64,000 bases of DNA from Atherix ibis (Eukaryota; Arthropoda; Insecta; Diptera; Athericidae). Under the pieces are notes generated by a model. That model did not search any database. It was not told the origin of the DNA and saw only the letters and a list, made by a program, of their open reading frames with translations. The stretch lies in NCBI GenBank assembly GCA_958298945.1, contig OY282608.1, positions 80,090,806-80,154,805 on the forward strand, given 5' to 3'. This document shows, in pieces, positions 1-12,934 of the stretch (its first letter is position 1; every line of letters begins with the position of its first letter). The position numbers were made by a program, and so were the translations under genes.

Positions 1-1549
1 AAACCAACCAACCAACAAGCCAACAAGCCAACAAACGAACAAACCAACAAGCCAACAAACCAAAAAACAAACAAACGAACTAACGAACAAACCAACAAAC
101 CAACAAACCAACAAACCAACAAACCAAAAGACCAACAAACGAACAAACAAACAAACCAACAAACTAACAAACCAACAAACCAACAAACCAACAAACAAAC
201 AAACCAACAAACCAACAAACCAACAAACCAACGAGCCAAAAAACCAAAAAATTAACAAACCAACAAACCAACAAACCAACAAACCAACAAACCAACAAAC
301 CAACAAACCAACAAACCTACAAACCAACAAACCAACAAACCAACAAACCAACAAACCAACAAACCAACAAACCAACAAACCAACAAACCAACAAACCAAT
401 AAACCAACAAACCAACAAACCAACAAACCAACAAACCAACAAGCCAACAAATCAACAAACCAACAAGCCAACTAACCAACAAACCAACAAGCCAACAAAC
501 CAAAAAACCACAAACCAACAAACCAACAAACCCACAAACCAATAAACTTACAAACCAACAAACCAACATACCAACATACCAACAAACCAACAAGCCAGCA
601 AGCCAGCAAGCCAACAAGCCAACAAACCAACAAACCAACAAACCAACAAACCAACAAACCAACAAACCAACAAACCAACAAACCAACAAACCAATAAACC
701 AACAAGATCACAAGCCAACAAACCAACAAACCAACAAGCCAACAAACCAACAAACCAACAAGCCAACAAACCAACAAACCAACAAACCAACAAACCAACA
801 AGCCAACAAACGAACAAACGAACAAACCAATAAACCAACAAACCAACAAACCAACAAACCAACAAGCCAACAAGCCAACAAGCCAACAAGCCAACAAACC
901 AACAAACCAACAAACCAACAAACCAACAAACCAACAAACCAACAAACCAACAAACCAAGAAACCAATAAACCAACAAACCAACAAACGAACAAACCAACA
1001 AACCAACAAACCAACAAACCAACAAACGAACAAACCATCAAACCAACAAACCAACAAACAAATAAACCAACAAACGAACAAACCAACAAACCAACAAACC
1101 AACAAACCAACAAACCAACAAACCATCAAACCAACAAACCAACAAACCAACAAACCAACAAGCCAACAAGCCAACAAACCAATACGCCAACAAGCCAACA
1201 AAACAACAAACCAACAAACCAACAAACCAACAAGCCAACAAACCAACAAACCAACAAGCCAACAAACCAAAAAACAAACAAACGAACTAACGAACAAACC
1301 AACAAACCAACAAACCAACAAACCAAAAGACCAACAAACCAATACGCCAACAAACGAACAAACGAACAAACCAACAAACCAACAAACCACCAAGCCAACA
1401 AACCAACAAACAAACAAACCAACAAGCCAACAAACCAATACGCCAACAAGCCAACAAACCAACAAACCAACAAACCAACAAACCAACAAACCAACAAACC
1501 AACAAACCAACAAGCCAACAAACCAAAAAACAAACAAACGAACTAACGA
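1..1549. repeat. Left-edge segment of the array, landmark-rich, no gene
   Basis: This stretch is octamer repeat cut by the window edge. Landmarks are an AAAAAACAAACAAACG patch at 62, a CGAGCCAAAAAACC patch near 232 that recurs near 2565, 4351 and 9721, a 7-bp junction unit at about 502-516 followed by a CCCAC/CTTAC string, and AAGATCACAAGCC near 709. Between them lie pure AAACCAAC tracts, for example about 253-315 and 320-398. The CCCAC/CTTAC string is otherwise typical of the region beyond 20 kb, so this edge carries landmarks of both subfamilies. Confidence 0.9.
502..516 (+). repeat. 7-bp junction unit (AACCACA), first of many
   Basis: Reading AAAAAACCACAAACC, one octamer here is shortened to seven bases. 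The same junction recurs at 1766, 3536, 6957, 8266, 8856, 11063, 23497, 24640, 25423 and 26406, and about once per higher-order unit further right. It resets the octamer phase by one base, and it explains why many higher-order periods equal 7 modulo 8. It is usually followed by a CCCAC or CTCAC unit and then CTTAC beyond 20 kb. Confidence 0.88.
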
Positions 1550-3319
1550 ACAAACCAACAAACCAACAAACTAACAAACCAACAAACCAACAAGCCAACA
1601 AGCCAACAAACCAATACGCCAACAAACGAACAAACGAACAAACCAACAAACCAACAAACCAACAAGCCAACAAACCAACAAACCAACAAACCAACAAGCC
1701 AACAAGCCAATAAAACCAATACGCCAACAAGCCAACAAACCAACAAACCAACAAGCCAACAAACCAAAAAACCACAAACCAACAAACCAAAAAACAAACA
1801 AACGAACTAACGACAAACCAACAAACCAACAAACCAACAAACCAACAAACCAACAAACCAACAAAACAACAAACCAACAAACCAACAAATCAACAAACCA
1901 AAAAACAAACAAACGAACTAACGAACAAACCAACAAACTAACAAACCAACAAACCAAAAAACCAACAAACGAACAGACCAACAAACCAACAAACTAACAA
2001 ACCAATAAACCAACAAACCAAAAAACCAACAAACCAACAAACCAACAAACCAACAAACCAACAAACTAACAAACCAACAAACCAACAAACCAACAAACCA
2101 ACAAACCAACAAACCAACAAACCAACAAACCAACAAACCAACCAACCAACAAGCATACAAGCCAACAAACCGACAAGCCAACAAACGAACAAACGAACAA
2201 ACCAATAAACCAACAAACCAACAAATCAACAAACCAACAAACCAACAAAGCAACAAACCAATAAACCAACAAGCTAACAAACCAACAAACCAACAAACCA
2301 ACAAACCAACAAGCCAACAAACCAACAAACCAACAAACCAACAAACCAACCAGCCAACAAGCCAACAAGCCAACAAACGAACAAACCAACAAGCCAACAA
2401 ACCAAAAAAAAACAAACAAACTAACGAACAAACCAACAAACCAACAAACCAACAAACCAAAAGACCAACAAACGAACAAACCAACAAACCGACAAACTAA
2501 CAAACCAACAAACCAACAAACCAACAAACAAACAAACCAACAAACCAACAAACCAACAAACCAACGAGCCAAAAAACCAAAAAATTAACAAACCAACAAA
2601 CCAACAAACCAACAAACCAACAAACCAACAAACCAACAAACCAACAAACCAACAAACCTACAAACCAACAAACCAATAAAGCAACAAGATAACAAGCCAA
2701 AAAACCAACAAACCAACAAGCCAACAAACCCACAAACCAACAAGCCAACAAACCAACAAACCAACAAACCAGCAAACCAACAAACCAACAAGCCAACAAG
2801 CCAACAAGCCAACAAGCCAACAAACCAACAAATCAACAAACCAACAAACCAACAAACCAACAAACCAACAAACCAACCAACCAACAAGCCAACAAGCCAA
2901 CAAACCGACAAGCCAACAAACGAACAAACCAATAAACGAACAAACCAACAAACCAACAAACCAACAAACCAACAAGCCAACAAGCCAACAAGCCAACAAG
3001 ACAACAAGTTAACAAACCAACAAACCAAGAAACCAACAAACCAACAAACCAACAAACCAATAAACCAACAAACCAACAAACGAACAAACCAACAAACCGA
3101 CAAACCAACAAACCAACAAACGAACGAACCATCAAACGAACAAACCAACAAGCCAACAAACCAATACGCCAACAAGCCAACAAACCAACAAACCAACAAA
3201 CCAACAAACCAACAAGCCAACAAACCAACAAACCAACAAGCCAACAAACCAAAAAACAAACAAATGAACTAACGAACAAACCAACAAACCAACAAACCAA
3301 CAAACCAAAAGACCAACAA
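1550..3319 (+). repeat. 1.77-kb higher-order repeat, copy A
   Basis: First copy of a direct tandem duplication. Landmarks in order include an AACTAAC unit after 1560, TAAAACCAATACG near 1711, a 7-bp junction at 1766, CGAGCC at 2565, CGAACGAACCATC near 3121 and AAAAGACC at 3307. All recur in the next block. The offset starts at 1770 bp and grows to 1778, 1786 and 1794 bp, so copy B differs by three whole 8-bp units gained in separate places. Before 1550 and after 3320 the two copies diverge. Confidence 0.88.
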
Positions 3320-5114
3320 ACAAACCAACAAACCAACAAACTAACAAACCAACAAACCAACAAGCCAACAAGCCAACAAACCAATACGCCAACAAACGAA
3401 CAAACGAACAAACCAACAAACCAACAAACCAACAAGCCAACAAACCAACAAACCAACAAACCAACAAGCCAACAAGCCAATAAAACCAATACGCCAACAA
3501 GCCAACAAACCAACAAACCAACAAGCCAACAAACCAAAAAACCACAAACCAACAAACCAAAAAACAAACAAACGAACTAACGACAAACCAACAAACCAAC
3601 AAACCAACAAACCAACAAACCAACAAACCAACAAAACAACAAACCAACAAACCAACAAATCAACAAACCAAAAAACAAACAAACGAACTAACGAACAAAC
3701 CAACAAACTAACAAACCAACAAACCAAAAAACCAACAAACGAACAGACCAACAAACCAACAAACTAACAAACCAATAAACCAACAAACCAACAAACCAAC
3801 AAACCAACAAACCAACAAACCAACAAACCAACAAACCAACAAACTAACAAACCAACAAACCAACAAACCAACAAACCAACAAACCAACAAACCAACAAAC
3901 CAACAAACCAACCAACCAACAAGCATACAAGCCAACAAACCGACAAGCCAACAAACGAACAAACGAACAAACCAATAAACCAACAAACCAACAAATCAAC
4001 AAACCAACAAACCAACAAAGCAACAAACCAATAAACCAACAAGCTAACAAACCAACAAACCAACAAACCAACAAACCAACAAGCCAACAAACCAACAAAC
4101 CAACAAACCAACAAACCAACAAACCAACAAACCAACCAGCCAACAAGCCAACAAGCCAACAAACGAACAAACCAACAAGCCAACAAACCAAAAAAAAACA
4201 AACAAACTAACGAACAAACCAACAAACCAACAAACCAACAAACCAAAAGACCAACAAACGAACAAACCAACAAACCGACAAACTAACAAACCAACAAACC
4301 AACAAACCAACAAACAAACAAACCAACAAACCAACAAACCAACAAACCAACGAGCCAAAAAACCAAAAAATTAACAAACCAACAAACCAACAAACCAACA
4401 AACCAACAAACCAACAAACCAACAAACCAACAAACCAACAAACCTACAAACCAACAAACCAATAAAGCAACAAGATAACAAGCCAAAAAACCAACAAACC
4501 AACAAGCCAACAAACCCACAAACCAACAAGCCAACAAACCAACAAACCAACAAACCAGCAAACCAACAAATAAACAAACAAACAAGCCAACAAGCCAACA
4601 AGCCAACAAGCCAACAAACCAACAAATCAACAAACCAACAAACCAACAAACCAACAAACCAACAAACCAACCAACCAACAAGCCAACAAGCCAACAAACC
4701 GACAAGCCAACAAACGAACAAACCAATAAACGAACAAACCAACAAACCAACAAACCAACAAACCAACAAGCCAACAAGCCAACAAGCCAACAAGATAACA
4801 AGTTAACAAACCAACAAACCAAGAAACCAACAAACCAACAAACCAACAAACCAATAAACCAACAAACCAACAAACGAACAAACCAACAAACCGACAAACC
4901 AACAAACCAACAAACGAACGAACCATCAAACGAACAAACCAACAAGCCAACAAACCAATATGCCAACAAGCCAACAAACCAACAAACCAACAAACCAACA
5001 AACCAACAAGCCAACAAACCAACAAACCAACAAGCCAACAAACCAAAAAACAAACAAACGAACTAACGAACAAACCAACAAACCAACAAACCAACAAACC
5101 AAAAGACCAACAAA
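3320..5114 (+). repeat. 1.79-kb higher-order repeat, copy B
   Basis: Second copy of the block at 1550-3319, directly adjacent and in the same orientation. Besides the three extra octamers, it shows point changes such as CATACG in copy A against CATATG here (near 4959), which is a CpG-to-TpG change, and CAAATGAAC in copy A (3261) against CAAACGAAC here. The match ends just after AAAAGACC at 5101. Copy A continues there with a CAAACAAACC string, whereas this copy continues with CCAATACGCC. Confidence 0.88.
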
Positions 5115-5160
5115 CCAATACGCCAACAAACGAACAAACGAACAAACCAACAAACCAACA

Positions 5161-5432
5161 AGCCAACAAACTAACAAACCAACAAACCAACAAGCCAACA
5201 AACCAATATGCCAACAAGCCAACAAACCAACAAACCAACAAAACAACAAACCAACAAGCCAACAAACCAACAAACCAACAAGCCAACAAACCAAAAAACA
5301 AACAAACGAACTAACGAACAAACCAGCAAACTAATAAATCAACAAACCAAAAGACCAACAAACAAACAAACCAACAAACCAACAAACCAATACGCCAACA
5401 AACGAACAAACGAACAAACCAACAAACCAACA
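5161..5432 (+). repeat. 272-bp tandem duplication, copy 1
   Basis: A 272-bp unit (34 octamers) containing, in order, CAATATGCC at 5205, an AAAAAACAAACAAACG patch at 5293, AACCAGCAAACTAATAAATC at 5321 and AAAAGACC. It is followed directly by a second copy. The only difference I noticed in the compared stretch is TACG at about 5390 against TATG in copy 2. Exact boundaries are ambiguous by a few octamers. Confidence 0.88.
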
Positions 5433-5704
5433 AGCCAACAAACTAACAAACTAACAAACCAACAAGCCAACAAACCAATATGCCAACAAGCCAACAAACC
5501 AACAAACCAACAAAACAACAAACCAACAAGCCAACAAACCAACAAACCAACAAGCCAACAAACCAAAAAACAAACAAACGAACTAACGAACAAACCAGCA
5601 AACTAATAAATCAACAAACCAAAAGACCAACAAACAAACAAACCAACAAACCAACAAACCAATATGCCAACAAACGAACAAACGAACAAACTAACAAACC
5701 AACA
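5433..5704 (+). repeat. 272-bp tandem duplication, copy 2
   Basis: The landmarks of copy 1 recur here shifted by exactly 272 bp: ATG of CAATATGCC at 5480 (from 5208) and AACCAGCAAACTAATAAATC at 5593 (from 5321). A shortened third occurrence of the AACCAGC string follows at 5769, only 176 bp (22 octamers) on, so the third unit has lost 12 octamers relative to the first two. Confidence 0.88.
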
Positions 5705-5869
5705 AACCAACAAGCCAACAAACCAACAAGCCAACAAACCAAAAAACAAACAAACGAACTAACGAACAAACCAGCAAACTAATAAATCAACAAACCAAAA
5801 GACCAACAAACAAACAAACCAACAAACCAACAAACCAATATGCCAACAAACGAACAAACCAACAAACCA
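5705..5869 (+). repeat. Truncated third copy of the 272-bp unit
   Basis: It carries the AAAAAACAAACAAACG patch near 5741, AACCAGCAAACTAATAAATC at 5769, AAAAGACC and CAATATGCC in the same order as the two preceding units, but with 176 bp rather than 272 bp between equivalent landmarks. More distant relatives of the AACCAGC string, with AACTAAC in place of AACTAAT, sit at 6761, 8070 and 10843. Confidence 0.75.
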
Positions 5870-6480
5870 AAAAACAAACAAACGAACTAACGAACAAACT
5901 AACAAACCAACAAACCAACAAACCAAAAAACCAGCAAACGAACAAACCAACAAACCAACAAACGAACAAACGAACAAACCAATAAACCAACAAACCAACA
6001 AACCAACAAACCAACAAACCAACAAACCAACAAAGCAACAAACCAACAAACTAACAAGCTAACAAACCAACAAACCAACAAACCAACAAGCCAACAAGCC
6101 AACAAGCCAACAAACCAACAAACCAACAAACCAACAAACCAACAAACCAACAAAGCAACAAACCAATAAACCAACAAGCTAACAAACCAACAAACCAACA
6201 AACCAACAAGCCAACAAGCCAACAAGCCAACAAACCAACAAACCAACAAACGAACAAACCAACAAGCCAACAAGCCAACAAACCGACAAGCCAACAAACG
6301 AACAAACGAAGAAACCAATTAACTAACAAACCAACAAACGAACAAACCAACAAACCAACAAACCAACAAACCAACAAACCAATAAACCAACAAACCAACA
6401 AACCAACAAACCAACAAACCAACAAACCAACAAACCAACAAGCCAACAAACCAACAAACCAACAAACCAACAAACCAACA
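5870..6480 (+). repeat. 3.0-kb-offset dispersed duplication, copy 1
   Basis: This block carries CCAGCAAACG at 5931 and GAAGAAACCAATTAAC near 6309, with runs of AAGCCAAC between. The same landmarks occur at 8941 and about 9327, an offset of 3010 bp rising to 3018 bp by gain of one octamer. Toward 6480 the match continues, but a 112-bp stretch (14 octamers) with an AAAAAACAAACAAACG patch is present only in the right copy. Confidence 0.78.
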
Positions 6481-6599
6481 AACCAAAAGACCAACATACG
6501 AACAAACCAACAAACCAACAAACTAACAAACCAACAAACCAACAAACCAACAAAAGAACAAACCAACAAACCAACAAACCAACAAACCAACAAACCAAC

Positions 6600-7045
6600 G
6601 AGCCAACAAACTAACAAACCAACAAACCAACAAGCCAACAAACCAATATGCCAACAAGCCAACAAACCAACAAACCAACAAAACAACAAACCAACAAGCC
6701 AACAAACCAACAAACCAACAAGCCAACAAACCAAAAAACAAACAAGCGAACTAACGAACAAACCAGCAAACTAACAAATCAACAAACCAAAAGACCAACA
6801 AACAAACAAACCAACAAACCAACAAACTAACAAACCAATATGCCAACAAACGAACAAACGAACAAACTAACAAACCAACAAACCAACAAGCCAACAAACC
6901 AACAAACCAACAAACCAACAAGCCAACAAACCAACAAACCAACAAGCCAACAAACCAAAAAACCACAAACCAATAAACCAAAAAACAAACAAACGAACTA
7001 ACGAACAAACCAACAAACCAACAAACCAACAAATCAAAAAACCAA
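6600..7045 (+). repeat. 1309-bp-offset duplication, copy 1
   Basis: Landmarks AACTAAC after 6602, CAATATGCC at 6645, AACCAGCAAACTAAC at 6761, a 7-bp junction at 6957 and AATCAAAAAACC at 7032 all recur 1309 bp downstream. Because 1309 is not a multiple of 8, the interval between copies contains net non-octameric units, such as 7-bp junctions and an irregular CAGAAACAAACC near 7885. Confidence 0.82.
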
Positions 7046-7908
7046 CAAACCAACAAACCAACAAACCAACAAACCAACAAACCAACAAACCAACAAACCA
7101 ACAAACCAACAAACCTTCAAACCAACAAACCAACAAACCAATAAAGCAACAAGATAACAAGCCAAAAAACCAACAAACCAACAAGCCAACAAACCAACAA
7201 ACCAACAAGCCAACAAACCAACAAACCAACAAACCAACAAACCAACAAAACAACAAACCAACAAGCCAACAAGCCAACAAGCCAACAAGCCAACAAGCCA
7301 ACAAGCCAACAAACCAACAAACCAACAAACCAACAAACCAACAAACCAACAAACCAACCAACCAACAAGCCAACAAACCGACAAGCCAACAAACGAAAAA
7401 ACGAACAAACCAATAAACCAACAAACCAACAAACCAACAAACCAACAAACCAACAAACCAACAGGCCAACAAGCCAACAAGCCAACAAGCCAACAAGCCA
7501 ACAAACCAACAAACCAACAAACCAACAAACGAATAAACCAACAAACCGACAAACCAACAAACCAACAAATGAACAAACCATCAAACCAACAAACCAACAA
7601 ACAAATAAACCAACAAACGAACAAACCAACAAACCAACAAACCAACAAACCAACAAACCAACAAACCAACAAACCAACAAACCAACAAGCCAACAAGCCA
7701 ACAAACCAATACGCCAACAAGCCAACAAACCAACAAACCAACAAACCAACAAACCAACAAGCTAACAAACCAACAAACCAACAAGCTAACAAACCAAAAA
7801 ACAAACAAACGAACTAACAAACAAATCAAAAAACCAACAAACCAACAAACCAAAAGACCAACAAACCAATAGGCCAACAAACGAACAGAAACAAACCAAC
7901 AAACCAAC
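7046..7908. repeat. Array segment related to about 9.8-10.6 kb
   Basis: Octamer repeat with CCTTCAAACC near 7113, AAGATAACAAGCC at 7151, runs of AAGCCAAC around 7260-7310, an AACCAACC patch near 7355 and AAATGAAC at 7568. The order of landmarks matches about 9860-10600, where the offset drifts from 2747 to 2795 bp in 8-bp steps. There is no gene or unique sequence. Confidence 0.8.
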
Positions 7909-8354
7909 AAGCCAACAAACTAACAAACCAACAAACCAACAAGCCAACAAACCAATATGCCAATAAGCCAACAAACCAACAAACCAACAAAACAACAAAC
8001 CAACAAGCCAACAAACCAACAAACCAACAAGCCAACAAACCAAAAAACAAACAAGCGAACTAACGAACAAACCAGCAAACTAACAAATCAACAAACCAAA
8101 AGACCAACAAACAAACAAACCAACAAACCAACAAACTAACAAACCAATATGCCAACAAACGAACAAACGAACAAACTAACAAACCAACAAACCAACAAGC
8201 CAACAAACCAACAAACCAACAAACCAACAAGCCAACAAACCAACAAACCAACAAGCCAATAAACCAAAAAACCACAAACCAACAAACCAAAAAACAAACA
8301 AACGAACTAACGAACAAACCAACAAACCAACAAACCAACAAATCAAAAAACCAA
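7909..8354 (+). repeat. 1309-bp-offset duplication, copy 2
   Basis: This is the copy of 6600-7045. Equivalent landmarks sit at 7957 (ATG of CAATATGCC), 8070 (AACCAGC), 8266 (7-bp junction) and 8341 (AATCAAAAAACC). A third, more diverged relative with the same landmark order lies at roughly 10.79-11.15 kb, with offsets of 2773 and 2797 bp. Confidence 0.82.
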
Positions 8355-8879
8355 CAAACGAACAAACCAACAAACCAACAAACTAACAAACCAAGAAACC
8401 AACAAACCAACAAACCAACAAAACAACAAACCAACAAACCAACAAATCAACAAACCAAAAAACAAACAAACGAACTAACGAACAAACCAACAAACCAACA
8501 AACCAACAAACCAAAAAACCAACAAACCAACAAACCAACAAACCAACAAACCAACAAACTAACAAACCAACAAACCAACAAACCAACAAACCAACCAACC
8601 CACTAGCCAACAAGCCAACAAACCGACAAGCCAACAAACGAACAAACGAACAAACCAATAAACCAATAAACCAACAAACCAACAAACCACAAACCAAAAG
8701 ATTAACAAACCAATATGCCAACAAACGAACAAACGAACAAACTAACAAACCAACAAACCAACAAGCCAACAAACCAACAAACCAACAAACCAACAAGCCA
8801 ACAAACCAATACGCCAACAAGCCAACAAACCAACAAACCAACAAGCCAACAAACCAAAAAACCACAAACCAACAAACCA
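8355..8879. repeat. Array segment sharing a block with about 10.9-11.1 kb
   Basis: Octamer repeat with an AACCAACC patch near 8592 next to a CCCACTAGCC variant. The sub-block from about 8715, which contains a 7-bp junction at 8856 and continues to 8900, matches about 10922-11107 at a fixed 2207-bp offset (7 modulo 8). Nothing else was seen. Confidence 0.78.
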
Positions 8880-9500
8880 AAAAACAAACAAACGAACTAA
8901 CGAACAAACTAACAAATCAACAAACCAACAAACCAAAAAACCAGCAAACGAACAAACCAACAAACCAACAAACGAACAAACGAACAAACCAATAAACCAA
9001 CAAACCAACAAACCAACAAACCAACAAACCAACAAACAAACAAAGCAACAAACCAACAAACTAACAAGCTAACAAACCAACAAACCAACAAACCAACAAG
9101 CCAACAAGCCAACAAGCCAACAAACAAACAAACCAACAAACCAACAAACCAACAAACCAACAAACCAACAAAGCAACAAACCAATAAACCAACAAGCTAA
9201 CAAACCAACAAACCAACAAACCAACAAGCCAACAAGCCAACAAGCCAACAAACCAACAAACCAACAAACGAACAAACCAACAAGCCAACAAGCCAACAAA
9301 CCGACAAGCCAACAAACGAACAAACGAAGAAACCAATTAACCAACAAACCAACAAACGAACAAACCAACAAACCAACAAACCAACAAACCAACAAACCAA
9401 TAAACCAACAAACCAACAAACCAACAAACCAACAAACCAACAAACCAACAAACCAACAAGCCAACAAACCAACAAACCAACAAACCAACAAACCAACAAA
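8880..9500 (+). repeat. 3.0-kb-offset dispersed duplication, copy 2
   Basis: This is the copy of 5870-6480. Landmarks are CCAGCAAACG at 8941 and GAAACCAATTAACC near 9329. A CAAACAAAGCAAC change near 9035 and CAAACAAACC near 9121 distinguish it from copy 1, where these read CAAACCAAC. The 14-octamer insertion relative to copy 1 begins near 9495. Confidence 0.78.
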
Positions 9501-11145
9501 CCAACCAACCAACAAGCCAACAAGCCAACAAACGAACAAACTAACAAGCCAACATACCAAAAAACAAACAAACGAACTAACGAACAAACCAACAAACCAA
9601 CAAACCAACAAACCAAAAGACCAACATACGAACAAACCAACAAACCAACAAACTAACAAACCAACAAACCAACAAACCAACAAAAGAACAAATCAACAAA
9701 CCAACAAACCAACAAACCAACGAGCCAAAAAACCAAAAAATTAACAAACCAACAAACCAACAAACCAACAAACCAACAAACCAACAAACCAACAAACCAA
9801 CAAACCAACAAACCAACAAACCAACAAACCAACAAACCAACAAACCAACAAACCAACAAACCTACAAACCAACAAACCAACAAACCAATAAAGCAACAAG
9901 ATAACAAGCCAAAGAACCAACAAACCAACAAGCCAACAAACCAACAAACCAACAAGCCAACAAACCAACAAACCAACAAACCAACAAACCAACAAAACAA
10001 CAAACCAACAAGCCAACAAGCCAACAAGCCAGCAAGCCAACAAGCCAACAAGCCAACAAACCAACAAACCAACAAACCAACAAACCAACAAACCAACAAA
10101 CCAACCAACCAACAAGCCAACAAACCGACAAGCCAACAAACGAACAAACGAACAAACCAATAAACCAACAAACCAACAAACCAACAAACCAACAAACCAA
10201 CAAGCCAACAAGCCAACAAGCCAACAAGCCAACAAACCAACAAACCAACAAACCAACAAACCAACAAACCAACAAACCAACAAACCAATAAACCAACAAA
10301 CCAACAAACGAATAAACCAACAAACCGACAAACCAACAAACCAACAAACGAACAAACCATCAAACCAACAAACCAACAAACAAATAAACCGACAAACGAA
10401 CAAACCAACAAACCAACAAACCAACAAACCAACAAACCAACAAACCAACAAACCAACAAACCAACAAACCAACAAACCAACAAGCCAACAAGCCAACAAA
10501 CCAATACGCCAACAAGCCAACAAACCAACAAACCAACAAACCAACAAACCAACAAGCTAACAAACCAACAAACCAACAAGCTAACAAACCAAAAAACAAA
10601 CAAACGAACTAACAAACAAACCAACAAACCAACAAACCAACAAACCAAAAGACCAACAAACCAATACGCCAACAAACGAACAAACGAACAAACCAACAAA
10701 CCAACAAGCCAACAAACGAACAAACGAACAAACGAACAAACCAACAAACCAACAAACCAACAAAACAACAAACCAACAAGCCAACAAACCAACAAACCAA
10801 CAAGCCAACAAACCAAAAAACAAACAAGCGAACTAACGAAAAAACCAGCAAACTAACAAATCAACAAACCAAAAGACCAACAAACAAACAAACCAACAAA
10901 CCAACAAACTAACAAACCAATATGCCAACAAACGAACAAACGAACAAACTAACAAACCAACAAACCAACAAGCCAACAAACCAACAAACCAACAAACCAA
11001 CAAGCCCACAAACCAATACGCCAACAAGCCAACAAACCAACAAACCAACAAGCCAACAAACCAAAAAACCACAAACCAACAAACCAAAAAACAAACAAAC
11101 GAACTAACGAACAAACCAACAAACCAACAAACCAACAAATCAAAA
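9501..11145. repeat. Array segment, third-copy material of 6.6-8.4 kb blocks
   Basis: This stretch contains AAAAGACCAACATACG at 9615, CGAGCCAAAAAACC at 9721, a long pure tract (about 9744-9860), AAGATAACAAGCC at 9898, an AACCAACC patch near 10100, a CAAATAAACCGAC variant near 10381, AACCAGCAAACTAAC at 10843, a 7-bp junction at 11063 and AATCAAAAAACC at 11138. These reproduce in order, with extra or missing octamers, the landmarks of the blocks to its left. Confidence 0.8.
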
Positions 11146-12934
11146 AACCAACAAACGAACATACCAACAAACCAACAAACTAACAAACCAAGAAACCAAC
11201 AAACCAACAAACCAACAAAACAACAAACCAACAAACCAACAAATCAACAAACCAAAAAACAAACAAACGAACTAACGAACAAACCAACAAACCAACAAAC
11301 CAACAAACCAACAAACCAAAAAACCAACAAACCAACAAACCAACAAACCAACAAACCAACAAACCAACAAACCAACCAACTCACAAGCCAACAAGCCAAC
11401 AAACCGACAAGCCAACAAACGAACAAACGAACAAACCAATAAACCAATAAACCAACAAACCAACAAACCAACAAACCAACAAACCAACAAACCAACAAAC
11501 CAACAAACCAACAAGCTAACAAACCAACAAACCAACAAACCAACAAGCCAACAAGCCAACAAGCCAACAAACCAACAAACCAACAAACGAACAAACCAAC
11601 AAACCAACAAACCAACAAACCAACAAGCCAACAAACCAACAAACCAACAAACCAACAAACCAACCAACCAACAAGCCAACAAACGAACAAACCAACAAGC
11701 CAACAAACCAAAAAACAAACAAACGAACTAACATACAAACCAACAAACCGAAAGACCAACAAACGAACAAACCAACAAACCAACAAACTAACAAACCAAC
11801 AAACCAACAAACCAACAAACGAACAAACCAACAAACCAATAAACCAACAAACCAACAAACCAACAAACCAACAAACAAACAAACAAATAAACCAACAAAA
11901 CAACAAACCAACAATCCAGCAAACCAAAAAACAAACAAACGAACTAACGAACTAACGAACAAACCAACAAACCAACAAACCAACAAACCAACAAACCAAC
12001 TAGCCAACAAACGAACAAACCAACAAACAAACAAACCAACAAACCAACAAACCAACAAACAAACAAACTAACAAACCAACAAACCAACAAACCAACAAAC
12101 CAACAAACCAACAAACCAACAAACCAACAAGCCAACAAACCAACAAACCAACAAGCCAACAAACCAACAAACCAACAAACCAACAAACCAACAAACCAAC
12201 AAACCAACAAACCAGCAAACAAATAGACCAACAAACCAATAAACTAACAAACCAACAAACCAACATACCAACAAACCAACAAACCAACAAACCAACAAAC
12301 CAACAAACCAACAAACCAACAAACCAACAAGCCAATAAGCCAACAAGCCAACAAACCAACAAACCAACAAACCAACAAACCAACTAACCAACAAACAAAT
12401 AAACCAACAAACCCACGAACCAATAAACTAACAAACCAACAAACCAACATACCAACAAACCAACAAACCAACAAGCCAACAAACCAACAAACCAACAAAC
12501 ACACACACCAACAAACCAACAAACCAACAAAGCAACAAACCAACAAACCAACAAGCTAACAAACCAACAAACCAACAAACCAACAAGCCAACAAGCCAAC
12601 AAACCAACAAACCAACAAACAAACAAACCAACAAACCAACAAACCAACAAGCCAACAAACCAAAAAACCAACAAACCAACAAACCAACAAATCAATAAAC
12701 CAACAAACCAACAAACCAACATACCAACAAACCAACAAACCAACAAACCAACAATCCAACAAACCAACAAACCAACAAGCCAACAAACCAAAAAACCAGA
12801 AACCAACAAACCAGAAAACAAACAAACGAACTAACGAACAAACCAACAAACCAACAAACCAACAAACCAACAAACTAACAAACCAACAAACCAACAAACC
12901 AACAAACCAACAAACCAACAAACCGACAAACCAA
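11146..12934. repeat. Array segment including a diverged copy of the 1423-bp unit
   Basis: Up to about 12.0 kb this is mixed octamer repeat with an AACCAACC patch near 11370 (CTCACAAGCC variant) and several AACGAACTAACG patches. From about 12070 it follows the landmark order of 13150-14020 at offsets of 1079 bp, then 1087 bp, including the ACACACACACC tract near 12500, CCAGAAACC near 12796 and CAATCCAAC near 12751. It is therefore a third, slightly diverged relative of the 1423-bp duplication that follows. Confidence 0.78.

Noticed and set aside
2140..2160. The AACCAACC patch as a 4-bp insertion shifting octamer phase
   Set aside because: On counting bases, it equals a normal octamer with one A-to-C change (AACCAACA to AACCAACC), so phase is unchanged. 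The real phase shifts are the AACCACA and CAAACAACAAACG units.
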